Shown here piece by piece: positions 35,601-44,904 of a stretch of 64,000 nt of DNA (position 1 is the first letter of the stretch; each line of letters begins with the position of its first letter). A model generated the notes under the pieces. It saw only the letters and a list, made by a program, of their open reading frames with translations. It was not told the origin of the DNA and did no database searches. Location: assembly GCA_964019055.1 (NCBI GenBank), contig OZ025210.1, positions 11,809,158-11,873,157 of the forward strand, given 5' to 3'. Position numbers and translations under genes: made by a program. The DNA comes from Anthopleura xanthogrammica. Its lineage: Eukaryota > Cnidaria > Anthozoa > Actiniaria > Actiniidae.

Positions 35601-37142
35601 ATCAATTTATCATCCATGATGTCTCGTTTTCAAACTAGAATTTAGATGGCTGTCAATCAAATTACTGGAAAAGACTTCCTTGGGCTAGAAAAACATGTCT
35701 CCATGCATAGATACGTATTTGATTTTTCCCAGTTATTTTCTATCCATTCCTTTCCATTTCTTACCTTAGGTGAGATGGCATCCAATTCCCCATTCTGCAA
35801 TCTCCACAGAACATGTTCAGTACAATCTCCTCCAATAGCAAAGTTTAGTGACCTCAAAGGCTTGATGAGTTCATCCCACTCCTATATAAAAACATTTTGA
35901 AAGCAATGGAAGTGAAAATATAGTACAGACATATATATAAGCAAGTTCATATTACACTTCTTGTAAGAATGGTTATAATATGAGTGGGAAATCAACAGCA
36001 CTGACTTGTGCCACACCTACACGTCAGTATTGCATGCCGTAACATTGAAATGGCTTCCCATAAGAATTGTTATAAATATATATTCTAACTGAAGCATTAT
36101 ACCTCAGTTTCCTCCATGTTTCTTATCATAGAATCTCCAACAAAAAGAATTTGACATGAAGAATCCTTTCCTTGGCGTAAAAATCTTGCATGCTAAAAAT
36201 GACAAATTAAAAAATTATATAACTAAAAAATTAGTATCTTTAGTTAATATTAAATCTTTCAGTTTTAAAGCTCATTAAAGATAAGATGATTTCCATCTTG
36301 CTTTCTTCCACAATAAAAGGTCAATCTTCCCACTAAAAATAGTCAATTCTCCAAACTTGGGCATGGCACAGAATTTCTCATGATTTGGCCAGTTTTTGTC
36401 CATGATATAACTGCCTGAGTTCGTAAATTTTTCGATTACAGCGCTTTTCATATTTTTGCATCTACCATCTAGCATTTTGGCTTCAGTTTGTCAATCAAAT
36501 TTATGACAGGCCAAGTTCAATCTGATCGACACAGGAAAAAATATTGAATTTCCAATTAGGTTAAACTGGGATTTTTTTGGGATTTTTTCCCAATATTGTT
36601 TTATATAGCACTTTTCCAATATTGGGAAATTCTAAAGGAAACCCAAAGATAACCCAAAGATATCCCAATAATTCCCCATTTTTCCCCAAACTGAAAATTC
36701 AATATTTTTTCCTGTGGGATATATTTGGGTTATCTTTGGGTTATCTTTGGGTTATCCTTGGGTTTCCTTTGGAATTTCCCAATATTGGAAAAGTGCTACA
36801 TAAAACAATATTGGGAAAAAATCCCAAGAAAATCCCAGTTTAACCTATTGGAAATTCAATATTTTTTCCTGTGCGAGCAATGTAGAAATTGCTGTGTGAA
36901 ATGGCACAGGGATTTCCTTATCTCTTGATTGGAATAATCTTAGCCCGTTAAGTTTGGTTGACAGCAGCCAAAATGCCAGACATCTGGAGCTGGTTAGGTG
37001 GCAGAAATATGAAAAAAATCTCTAAATTATTTTAAGGAATCTTTGCGTATCAATATTCAAGATTGCACCTTACCATGCTATTCCAGCGTCCATCTCCTTG
37101 GACATCTTGAACGGGAGTAGGCACAGTTGCTGGATTACTCAT
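23691..37142 (-). CDS. PAFAH1B2: PAF acetylhydrolase IB catalytic subunit (PAFAH1B2/3 type)
   Basis: Minus-strand exons are 37074-37142, 36103-36192, 35765-35881, 35306-35428 and 23691-23942. All junctions are phase 0 with GT-AG ends, giving 216 residues. The protein is an SGNH/GDSL hydrolase that removes the sn-2 acetyl group of platelet-activating factor and pairs with LIS1. The catalytic Ser sits in block I ([12 protein letters not shown], residues 39-50), Gly in block II (NFAIGGDC), Asn in block III ([11 protein letters not shown]), and the Asp/His pair at the C-terminus ([13 protein letters not shown]). [14 protein letters not shown] is another family hallmark. Introns 1-3 are short to moderate. 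Intron 4 is 11.4 kb and full of transposon debris. The symbol could equally be PAFAH1B3, since one invertebrate gene often stands for both. A 5' untranslated exon is proposed near 41101. Confidence 0.93.
24620..25634 (+). pseudogene. Ubiquitin-like plus THAP-like zinc finger ORF, one frameshift
   Basis: The first frame runs to 25182. A shift near 25160-25170 continues collinearly in another frame to a stop at 25632-25634. The first segment resembles ubiquitin ([37 protein letters not shown]) and ends RLTGG. It passes directly into C-x4-C then C-x2-H (CSIRGC ... VCDKHY, about 75 residues apart overall), the C2CH pattern of THAP fingers, though the THAP terminal AVPTIF-like motif is not clear. 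The second segment has C-x2-C (RCANC) and a basic helical stretch ([20 protein letters not shown]), as in the N-terminal parts of some DNA transposases. No catalytic domain follows. It sits in PAFAH1B intron 4, antisense to that gene. It is probably a transposase-derived remnant; I do not recognise the family. Confidence 0.55.
25636..25960. repeat. Palindromic satellite of AACCTGTGAAAA units
   Basis: AACCTGTGAAAA and its complement TTTTCACAGGTT alternate more than twenty times with irregular spacing, so many hairpins are possible. It begins directly after the stop of the Ubl/THAP-like ORF. Confidence 0.85.
26573..26690. mobile_element. Foldback element
   Basis: GTTAAACCATGAAATAAAA at the left pairs with TTTTATTTCATGGTTTAAC at the right. 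The inner arms TGACAAATACTAGGTATTT and AAATACCTACTATTTGTCA also pair with almost no loop. Confidence 0.8.
26950..27250. repeat. Two adjacent inverted repeats
   Basis: CTACTAATGGTCTATCAC pairs with GTGATAGACCTCTAGTAG (26965-27050). GGCCTACGAGTCAATAGCCC (about 27171) pairs with GGGCTATTGACTCGTAGACC (about 27211). The rest of 25961-28480 shows no gene. Confidence 0.7.
28490..28870. repeat. Degenerate GGATCCT minisatellite
   Basis: AGGATCCTGT, AGGATCTTGTCTAGGAT and CCTAAGTAGGATCCTGTAT variants repeat densely with irregular spacing of about 10-40 bp. A weaker extension follows at 29110-29290 (GATCTTAAGTTTGATCCTG). The core is palindromic. Confidence 0.8.
29544..29870. mobile_element. Damaged relative of the 13320 hAT-like element
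   Basis: CCCGGGGGGAGGGAATCCCT, GGGCGGGGGTGCTCGTCG and TCTTTTAGGGGTC correspond to the left end and body of the 13320 element. The right terminus is not recognisable and the block runs up to the HSP70 fragment. Confidence 0.65.
29955..30888 (-). pseudogene. HSP70 internal fragment inside PAFAH1B intron 4
   Basis: The minus-strand frame is collinear with about codons 76-386 of HSP70, from [14 protein letters not shown] to DQSAEV. It is truncated at both ends but free of stops and frameshifts. It carries the variants DDDSVQ-like and VLTKMK of copy 2, so it derives from that subtype, plus private changes ([34 protein letters not shown]). There is no promoter, start or EEVD tail. HSP70 is intronless, so retroposition and DNA duplication cannot be told apart; no poly(A) tract is seen. 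Confidence 0.9.
30975..31364. mobile_element. 390-bp foldback MITE with TA duplication
   Basis: It is an almost complete palindrome centred near 31167 (CTAACGTTAG). The ends GAGTACCGAAGTG and CACTTTGGTACTC are each flanked by TA (30973-30974, 31365-31366), as for Tc1/mariner-type insertions. A second copy lies at 58132-58520. Confidence 0.88.
31669..31945 (-). mobile_element. LINE ORF2 C-terminal remnant
   Basis: The minus-strand frame reads [14 protein letters not shown], then [35 protein letters not shown] and [13 protein letters not shown] before a stop at 31669-31671. This is the familiar tail of non-LTR retrotransposon polyproteins (RTR..NP, FFNR.V.LWN.LP, CTW...C.C). The reverse transcriptase core is missing, a typical 5' truncation. 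The clade was not determined. Confidence 0.65.
32837..33930 (+). mobile_element. MULE (Mutator-like) transposase remnant with PHD-like finger
   Basis: The frame from ATG 32837 encodes a PHD-type cysteine finger: LCLSCNLEV, then [20 protein letters not shown] and IEWKCKTCK. It has one in-frame TAA (32882) and ends at a donor, GTAAGT, at 33047. At about 33765-33918 a second piece reads [17 protein letters not shown] and [16 protein letters not shown], like the C-terminus of invertebrate MULE transposases. The catalytic core between them is gone, replaced by a duplicated spacer. I infer a dead autonomous MULE. The terminal repeats were not located. Confidence 0.6.
33169..33700. repeat. ~195-bp direct duplication inside the MULE remnant
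   Basis: CGTAATGACACAATGGTCAC through GCTGCGAGTTCACTCA occurs at 33170-33362 and again at 33489-33699. The second copy has a small insertion. About 130 bp of other sequence separates them. Confidence 0.9.
34348..34645. repeat. Direct duplication, ~200 bp apart
   Basis: GTTTTACAGGGGAAGAT, then GGGAGGCAATTAC and GGGAAATTTCTAAAATT-like blocks, occur at 34351-34455 and 34555-34630. A GC-richer block lies at 34120-34220, with CAGAGGCGC inverted as GCGCCTCTG. No gene is recognised in 33931-35305. Confidence 0.7.
36530..36873. mobile_element. 344-bp foldback element in PAFAH1B intron 1
   Basis: CACAGGAAAAAATATTGAAT at the left is inverted at the right end (to 36873). The arms continue through AGGTTAAACTGGGA and GGGTTATCTTTGGG repeats. 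CGA occurs on both flanks, a possible 3-bp target duplication. Confidence 0.8.
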
Positions 37143-37329
37143 GACTTGAATAATTATCTGTTAACTAAATAAATATAAATTTTAAAAAGTTATTAATATT
37201 TTCAAAACTCCGTTAATATAGTAATGATATGTAGAACAGGCAGCAGGGGAGGGGGTACATTGCTTATTTGAGATGTGCAACACCCCCTCCTCCTTATTAT
37301 ACACCTCCTCCATCCCTATCCACCCATTG

Positions 37330-37712
37330 AAACTCCAATCTCCATCCATGGGGAGGTATGGATATTATCTGGAACTACACATTATTATTCTCCCGACCTT
37401 GAAAATTCCATCCCCACTCCATGGAGGAGGTATGGATATTTTCTGGAACTACGCAATATACCCTCCACAGACCCTCCCCACTCCTTGGAAACTATAATCC
37501 CCTCCATGGGGGAGGTATGGATATTTTCTGGAACTATGCAATATACCCTACACAGACCCTCCCCACTCCTTGGAAACTATAATTCCCTCCATGGGGGAGG
37601 TATGGATATTTTCTGGAACTACACAATATATCTTCCTCAGACCCTCCCCACCCCTTGGAAACTATAATCTCCCTCCATGGGGGAGGGATGGATATTTTCT
37701 GGAACTACACAA
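37330..37712. repeat. 85-bp minisatellite array, about 4.5 units
   Basis: GGAGGTATGGATATTTTCTG recurs at 37426, 37511, 37596 and 37682, followed by ACTACACAATATACC, CAGACCCTCCCCACTCCTTG and GGAAACTATAAT. Related arrays lie at 40013-40300, 45150-45350 and 45668-45762. It sits in the proposed 5' UTR intron of PAFAH1B. Confidence 0.92.
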
Positions 37713-37741
37713 TTTGGGATCAATACGGCCTCCTTAGCTAG

Positions 37742-37946
37742 AGCTGTTTACACTTTTCAAACTATGTGTCATTTTCTCTTGAGAATAGGATTCTTTGTTT
37801 CAGAGTTGTATCCGTATAATTTATGCATATATACAAACTTTTTCAAAACCACTAAACATAAAATTATGTGATACCCTGGTGAATAACACTTGGTCTGAAA
37901 TGAGAAAACATTTAATGCACCCAAACTAAAGAGCTAGGTCTATTTG
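37742..37946. mobile_element. TCAGACC-family MITE
   Basis: It shares ATGTGTCATTTTCTCTTGAG, ATTCTTTGTTTCAGAGTTGT and GGTCTGAAATGAGAAAACAT with the copies at 57780 and 59958. Confidence 0.75.
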
Positions 37947-37949
37947 AGT

Positions 37950-40900
37950 TAATTGTCCAAGAACAATATTCAGATATCTCTGCATGAGGCTCAAACATAT
38001 TCAAAGATTTCCCAATTCATTTTGCAAGGCAACTGAGACCGCCAGAGGCCATGGAGGTTGCTTGGATGTTATTGGGCCTTTGGAGGTGCTACTAATCATT
38101 TTCATAGTCTCATCATCTAACAATTTACACTAACATCTCATCAAATTTTGACATTTTAAGAGAAATGTTAACGATCAAGTCACTCGATCTGTTTGAACTT
38201 CAGTTCAAAAATAAATGAAGTGAAATGAAGCATTGGCAATATGTCAAAAAAATTTCAATTTTGATAAAATATAAATTTTAAAGCAAAATTTTCAAACTAA
38301 AAATATGAGACTTTTTGAAGTGATTTTCTTTTAAAAGATTTCGTTTAACAAAAATGAGTATTAATTAATAAAATAGAACATTTCTATATTTTTTAAAGCT
38401 TCCCCTTAATTTGAATATTCAAATTTTGTCATAAGCACACAATGTCTGTTTCAAAAGAAAATTGCTCTTAAAGATTTGGAGTATTATTTTCGGAAAAGAA
38501 TTTTCAACATTGAATATTTCTTTAAAGGTTGAAATTGGATTATCAAGCTAGAGATTCTTTATACGGGTATGTAAAATTTAAATATTTTTATGGTTTCTTT
38601 CCTGCATGTCCTTAAGAATAAAGTGACCATTTAAATTTTATTGGTTTCTAAAAATGTTATGCACATTTTACTAAATTTTGATAACGCCTAGCAAAACGGC
38701 TATCAGTTTCTTTATTTCGTTTATTTATCTTATAATTTTTTTAATATTTCTTATAAATTTGATTTATTTACCAATCCACATATAAGTTAAATTCTTTTAA
38801 ATATAATAAAATAAGTTTCAACTTTTTCATGAAAATGTTTTCTACAAGTGGTCTAGCTACAAGGAATAATACAGGATCCAATATCTCATGAATTTATTAA
38901 AGCATTTGACAGTTAAAAACATTTTAATTTTAATGCATTTGCAGGTGAATTCTGCAGATTAATTTTTCTATATTATATTTCATAGTCAAAAAAGTTGGTT
39001 TCCATAAACATTATTTTTTTTCTTCTTTAAGTATTTAAGTATTTTTCATGATTTTTATTGTAAAAAGCATTGAGATTTTTATGTGAATATGTGTTTTTAA
39101 GAAATAAATTATTATTATTATTATTCTAAGCTTCAATTTTCTTCTATAAAGAGTCCATTGAAAAATTAAAAAAATATTTTTGTTGATATCACAGAATTTC
39201 ATCTTTACTTCTTATAAAATATATCCCATTATAAGTTGCTACAGAAATTAAATAACCTTGAACTTTTACAATATTATTTGAAAAATAATGTATTCAAATT
39301 AAGGTAGCTAAAAAAGACAAAAAGTTGATAGAAAGAAATCCCATGGAACTTAACAATCCATCTTGGAATAAACTTCCAAATATACTTTGGATCGCTTTTC
39401 TTTGCCAACTTTATTAATATTTTTGTTGCTTGTCTAGTAAAAGTTACCATCCATACACAATATTTCTTCAAAACTTAAATCATTAATATAAGCTGAAAAA
39501 ACTTTCTACATTTTGAATACTTACAGTTTATACAAATGTTCTCCTGTGTCTGTGCTGAAAATATTCTTTTTTTTTTCTACAAAAAGCAGCTTATATTTGT
39601 TTCCTATTTTAACATGAACTTCCTCTAGAAACACTTTCAGTCTGTGTAATAATGGTCTTCTCTCAATGCTATGCTTTTTGTATAATTTGAGAAGTCATTT
39701 ACCATAAAATCATAATTTACTGTTGCCAGGCTTTTAAAAACACGTCAATGTGTGACCAGCTGTTGGGAAAGGATCTATTTTTGTAGCATATGAATTGCCA
39801 GAAATGGAATAATTTAGGAAGTCAATTTTACAAAGGATGTTTTTTGTTACTAATTAACGTTTTCAATTGATGAACTTAGAATTATTGTGTTTTTGTGGAT
39901 TCAAGGAAGTCTCGATATTTTGTATAAAATAACAATTTTAGACTTCTTCAATATTACATTTAAAATAATAATATCGAGAAAAACTTTAATACGTACAACT
40001 CGATCTCATTGTGTAGTTCCAGAAAATATCTATACCTTCCCCATGGAGGGGAGATTGGAATTTCCAAGGGGTGGGGAGGGTCTGAGGAGGGTATATTTAA
40101 GCTTCTGAAAATATCCATACCTCCATTATGGAGGGAGATTGGGATTCCTAAGGGGTGGGGAGGGTCTGACGAGGGTATATTATGTAGTTCCTGAAAATAT
40201 CTATACCTCCCCCATGGAGGGAGATTGGAATTTCCAAGGGGTGGGGAGGGTCTGGGGAGGATGATATTATTATGTAGTTCTAGAAATATCCTTATCTCTC
40301 CTACATGGAGGGGGAGCAGAATGGAAATGTCCTACATATTTACGAATGTATCAGTAATCTTTAAATCCTGCTGCCATTTTATCAGTTTTTCATCTTTGTG
40401 GTTATAATTTAATTCTTTTCTCCTCATGAGTAGCAAACCTCATCTTCATATCCAATTTTATCTTTAAGAGCATAATCAAGGACTTTTCTATTAAATACTC
40501 TTTTTTCAAGGGCTTAATATCAAATGCCTTTGAGAATGGATTTCAAATTCCATTAGTGACTGAGTTCCTTAAAATAATACATACTGATGATGGGAATTCC
40601 ATAATATTGTGAAAAATCTTTTTGACAAACCCTCTTATAGAGGCTGAAATTCAAAATTATTTTGGCTTTAAATTGCATTATTGTGAAGGCTAATAATTAT
40701 TTGAGCTGAATTATTTATTTATAAATAAATACTAATAAATCATAATTATTTATATTTATCATTTCCAAACCTATGTTTATATTATAATATTGATTTAAGA
40801 CTGCATGGACTAATTAATATATATTTCTTTTAACGCTAAACAACATTTAAAAACTGATTTCAAAGATAGTAGGAATAATTACCTCGAAAATTGAGTTCAA

Positions 40901-41090
40901 AAGCTCGATAAAAAATTAATTAAGATGAAATTGTAAGCAATAGATTTATGAGAATATTTAATGTATAACTGGGCTAACTTAGAGCTAGAAATATTTTAGC
41001 GAATTTGTAAATGTTAGAAGTTAAAGTATGTTATAAATATCATAAGTTTCATATCATATTATCGCTGTTAAGCTTTATGAATAATATGTA
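37950..41090. other. AT-rich spacer without recognised genes
   Basis: Apart from the minisatellite at 40013-40300, both strands show only AT-rich sequence and short ATT runs (39110-39125). No frame with codon bias or a conserved motif was seen. Confidence 0.6.
40013..40300. repeat. 85-bp minisatellite array, inverted relative to 37330
   Basis: GAGATTGGAATTTCCAAGGG recurs at 40051, 40135 and 40221 with GGTGGGGAGGGTCTGAGGAG. It is the complement of the 37330 unit. Confidence 0.92.
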
Positions 41091-41100
41091 TTAAACTTAC

Positions 41101-41190
41101 CCTTAACTGGTTGAATAAGAGCAAGACTTGCTGAACTTGGTTCAACGTGGCTTTGATAGAAATCCTGAACTCTAAAAAGCCTTTAAAATA
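41101..41190 (-). other. Proposed 5' untranslated exon of PAFAH1B
   Basis: On the minus strand this stretch ends at a strong donor, AGG|GTAAGT (41101/41100). Exon 37074-37142 is preceded by an acceptor, TTAACAG|ATAATT, at 37158/37157, 15 bases before its ATG. Splicing the two would give a conventional leader exon. The 5' end is not defined. Confidence 0.4.
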
Positions 41191-41924
41191 CGTTCTTAAC
41201 CGACGGAAATTAGACTGGACTGAAATTCAATTAAAAATGCTTGGAACTTTCTTTATCTTCAAGCAAATTTCTATATCTTGAGGGTGTGATTTGAATATTT
41301 TGTTTTGTGGATGTCGGAAGGCGTCCGACGAAAACGACGTGGCTCTAAGTCAACAACCACGTTTTTCCTTTCTCTTAATGAGTGAGTGCTATTTAGCAAA
41401 ACAATAAAGTGTTTTAAAACACCATCAAAGCAAATATTTTTACAACACCTCTGCAAACAGTCTGACAAAAATAATATACTTTGAAAGTGACGAGCCCGCA
41501 AGCAGTGTCACTACTCTCTAAGGAGGGGACAGGAATTATTGGCCACGGGGGAGGGGTGGGTGGGGTACTTTCTGCTGGACTTTTTAAAGTGCTGGATAAT
41601 GGAAGAGAGATTTTCAATTTTTTTTTCTGTGCAAAAAAATGGAAATTAAGAAAATTAGAAATAATGTTTTCAAAAATAAAATAAAAATATATGTTTAAAG
41701 TCAGTGTGCATACGCCGAATGCAATAATGGACGCTACTTCATTGATTATCATAATTTTAAAAATTCATATTTTAATTAAGCACTACATAAAAAATATAGA
41801 TTAGAATGATATCAATAAAGTTAGAAAGTTTGAGGTAGAAATATTAAACTCTTGAGAAGTTATGAGAAATTAGAATTGTGAAAAACACTGGGGGAAAAAC
41901 ACCAGGACAAAGCTAGTCAGTCCG

Positions 41925-42265
41925 TCAGTCCTCCATTCAAATCCATCCATCCATTCATCCATCCATCCAAATCCATTCATCCATCCATCCATTCCTCCAT
42001 CCATCCATCCATCCATCCGTCCGTCCGTCCGTCCGTCCGTCCGTCCGTCCGTCCATCCAACCATCCATCCATCCATCCGTCCGTCCAACCATCCATCCAT
42101 CCATCCATCCGTCCGTCCAACCATCCATTCATCCATCCATCCATCCATCCAACCATCCATTCGAATCTATTCGAATCCATTCATCCATCCGAATCCATTC
42201 ATCCATCCAACCCTCCCACCCACCCTCTCTCCCTCCCTCCATTCATCCATCCATCCATCCATTTA
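41925..42265. repeat. (ATCC)n/(GTCC)n microsatellite
   Basis: About 330 bp of CATC and CGTC tetranucleotides carry a few point changes. Reading frames through it on either strand are artefacts. Confidence 0.95.
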
Positions 42266-42442
42266 GTCTACAGATAAACAAAGTATAAACACCTAAAAAG
42301 TTCAACAAGGTTGTCATATAAAAATTGAAAAAAAAATACTTGATATAAGTGTGAACGATTCTTACCAAAGTTGTATTATTGTCACGCGGTCGGCAATCTG
42401 TTCTGCGAATGTTCTCTAACTACAGTATAGCCTCCTACGTCG

Positions 42443-42486
42443 TCACGCAACGTTTCCCTCAAGTAGGGAGAGAAACGTTGCGTGAC
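42443..42486. repeat. Hairpin upstream of NUDT18
   Basis: GTCACGCAACGTTTC and GAAACGTTGCGTGAC flank a 14-base loop, about 150 bp before the NUDT18 ATG. Confidence 0.75.
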
Positions 42487-42633
42487 CGAACTTTATGACG
42501 TCTCATGATACTTAACTAAGTAAACTGTTAACATTAATTTTCCGGTTTCAGAAAAGTCTGAAAGAAACTGGAGTCTTTCATCGCTTTTTGAAGAAAATAA
42601 AGACTCAAAACAGCCACAAATTGTAATCACGCG

Positions 42634-43632
42634 ATGGATCAACTATTATCAGAGCTAAAGGAGACGGTTTTACGAGATCTTGCTAAAGAAAAATCAAGGG
42701 AATCGCCAGGAGAAACACAAGAAGAAGAAGATAAGGGCTTCAAAAGTGGATGCGAAGAAGCTGTTAAACCACTGGTTCTTAAAAAAGATCTTTGTTATAT
42801 CGTAACAGCTGTTATTATCAAGGATGGAAAGGTGCTAATGATGAAAGAAGCGAAGGAATCGTGTCGTGGGAAGTGGTATCTCCCGGCAGGAAAAGTGGAG
42901 AAAAACGAGAGTCTGGTTGAAGGAGTCAAACGAGAAGTGCTCGAAGAAACAGGGTTGAACTTTGAGCCAACGTCTTTAATCTGCGTGGATGACTCGAGGA
43001 TTTTGAGCTGGCAGCGTTTTAATTTCACCGGGAATGTAACAGGAGGAAAGCTAAAGAAGATTAAAGATGCAGACAAGGAATCAATGGAGGCAGGATGGTT
43101 TAAACCTCATAAAATTTTTTCTCATTCAATCCCACTCAGAGCTCCAGATATCATCCCTCTGATTAAATCAACACTGAAATGGAAAGAAATGAAAAAAAGG
43201 GATCCCAGTTTTATTTCCCTTCCAGTTCCACTACCACATAAGAGAATCACGATAGAAGTTGTTTTAGTTTCACATGATGATGATAATGATGGAATTAAAG
43301 TTTGTCTGGACAAGAAAAACTGCATGGGATTTTTGCACTGTACCCCATCCGTCCTCTACTGTTCTGTCCGTGACACTGCACACTTCATTATAACGCAAGC
43401 ACTCGGTGCCAAAGAGGCTGATTACCAACTACATGGTATGATAACTGTAGAACATGTCGGCAAACCACACGGTGTTGCAGATGGGATGTGTATCACACTA
43501 TTAGCAGAGATACCAACACCAGTGAAAGCTACTAATCCTGCGAGATATTTGTGGTTGGGAGTGGCTGATAAAACACTTAAAAGTAGAATAAAACAGCTTC
43601 TTGAAAAAGGATGCATTGAGTTAGTGATTTAA
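42634..43632 (+). CDS. NUDT18: NUDT18-type Nudix hydrolase (8-oxo-dGDP phosphatase)
   Basis: The single-exon protein of 332 residues has a catalytic Nudix domain from about residue 52 to 185. The Nudix box G-x5-E-x7-REUxEExGU reads GKVEKNESLVEG then VKREVLEETGL (about residues 91-113), with the metal-binding REVLEE complete. The flanking ITAVI/KVLMMKEAKESCRGKWYLPAGKV region is typical of NUDT18 (MTH3). This enzyme hydrolyses 8-oxo-dGDP and related oxidised diphosphates and so cleans the nucleotide pool. A C-terminal domain of about 140 residues follows, as in vertebrate NUDT18 (323 residues). The N-terminal 45 residues are charged and probably disordered. The start is the first ATG after an upstream stop. 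Confidence 0.9.
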   Translation: MDQLLSELKETVLRDLAKEKSRESPGETQEEEDKGFKSGCEEAVKPLVLKKDLCYIVTAVIIKDGKVLMMKEAKESCRGKWYLPAGKVEKNESLVEGVKREVLEETGLNFEPTSLICVDDSRILSWQRFNFTGNVTGGKLKKIKDADKESMEAGWFKPHKIFSHSIPLRAPDIIPLIKSTLKWKEMKKRDPSFISLPVPLPHKRITIEVVLVSHDDDNDGIKVCLDKKNCMGFLHCTPSVLYCSVRDTAHFIITQALGAKEADYQLHGMITVEHVGKPHGVADGMCITLLAEIPTPVKATNPARYLWLGVADKTLKSRIKQLLEKGCIELVI

Positions 43633-43969
43633 GGTGAAACTCTATAAGCAGATTATCTTGACATTTACTGCTGCCATTAAGTGATTTTACTTTACATGAA
43701 GAAAAATTTAAGTCTGCAGTGAGTCTTGGGGACCATTCATGATTTATCGGGGAGGGGATGGTGTTAATTGGCTTGGTAACCTATGAGAAATCTGACCCCC
43801 TCTCCGTTTATGCATAAAAATGCCTCCCCCAAACCTTTGTGCATGACAAGTGAAGTGAGCTATTAACACAGCAAGACCGGAGGTTTCATGCGCATTTAAT
43901 GCTTGAATGCCCAGGGGTACATGGAATTTCAACAGCTAGTTAAACAATTATAAAAGAAGCAGCTTCAAC

Positions 43970-44094
43970 AATAGCTGTTATTACAGATGCATGCAAATGA
44001 GACAACAAACATTGTATCTACCCAATAGCCTCACTTTTATGATTCTTAAAACAAAAGAATATCTCATTTGCATGCGTCCATAATAACAGCTATT
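43970..44094. mobile_element. 125-bp MITE, second copy of the 11408 family
   Basis: The ends AATAGCTGTTATTA and TAATAACAGCTATT are inverted repeats. Inner GATGCATGCAAATGAGA pairs with TCTCATTTGCATGCGTC. It shares CAATAGCCTCACTTTTATGA-like interior sequence with 11408-11556. Confidence 0.85.
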
Positions 44095-44459
44095 CCAACA
44101 GTAAATTTTATCCAGGGACTGGGGGAAAGTGCTAAATTCAACAATACTGAATGTTAAATTCCCCTCCCTCTTGCAGGGGTTGGGAGTTTCAATTACCTTG
44201 TGGATTAGCTACATATATACTGACCTCAACTCCGCCTACAGTGTCGGGACTTCAACAAAACTTCCCTCGGTTTTCGGGGACATTTAATCACTAATCACCC
44301 TTAAGTCATGCTATTCTCTATAATAATTATTTGAAGGTGATTTGGTAAAGTTCAAGACGACTTCTATTTAAATAGCATATATTATATATAAACAAGATAA
44401 ATATTGTAATATTTACATGGTGAATTATGCAAGAAACTTGATCAGCATGCTTTAGAACT

Positions 44460-44900
44460 GGTTGCCATCAGTTATGTCTTTTGTCCCTTTATATTTCTTT
44501 CTACCTCTATCCCTTTATTTACATCTTTCTTACTTTTTCTTTCTTTTACTATTTTTCAATTCCTTTTATCTTCCTATTTTTTTTTTTAATACCTTATTTG
44601 TCTTTCTTTCTTTTCTTTTTCCTTTCTTCCTTTCTCTTCTCTTCCCATTTCCTTCATTTTATCTTGTTTTCCTTCCTTCTTTCCTTGTATCTCTTTTTTT
44701 TTTGCAAACAAAGTTCAAAGCTTAAGTCCTTGTGGTGGTAAGCATTTACAACATTCTTTCTTACAACATAATTCTCTTCTGTTTTCCTTCCTTCTTTCCT
44801 ATATTTCTTTCCTCTTGTTTTCTTTCCTTCTTTTTTCCTTCCTTTCATCCTTCCATCTTTCTTTCCTTCTCTATTTCTTTTTCATCTTTCTTCTTTTCTG
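44460..44900. repeat. Pyrimidine-rich TTTC/CTTT low-complexity tract
   Basis: A long run of irregular TTTC, CCTT and TTCC repeats lies immediately 3' of TMEM218. Frames here encode only Phe/Ser/Leu or Lys/Glu strings. Confidence 0.9.
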
Positions 44901-44904
44901 AGTT

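Noticed and set aside
37273..37667. Proline-rich ORFs over the 85-bp repeat
   Set aside because: They are minisatellite translations without conserved features or splice context.
41870..42180. ORFs of GWMDGWMD type, and the similar ones at 58745-59343 and 62886-63401
   Set aside because: They are produced by GGAT/ATCC microsatellites; there is no protein signal.
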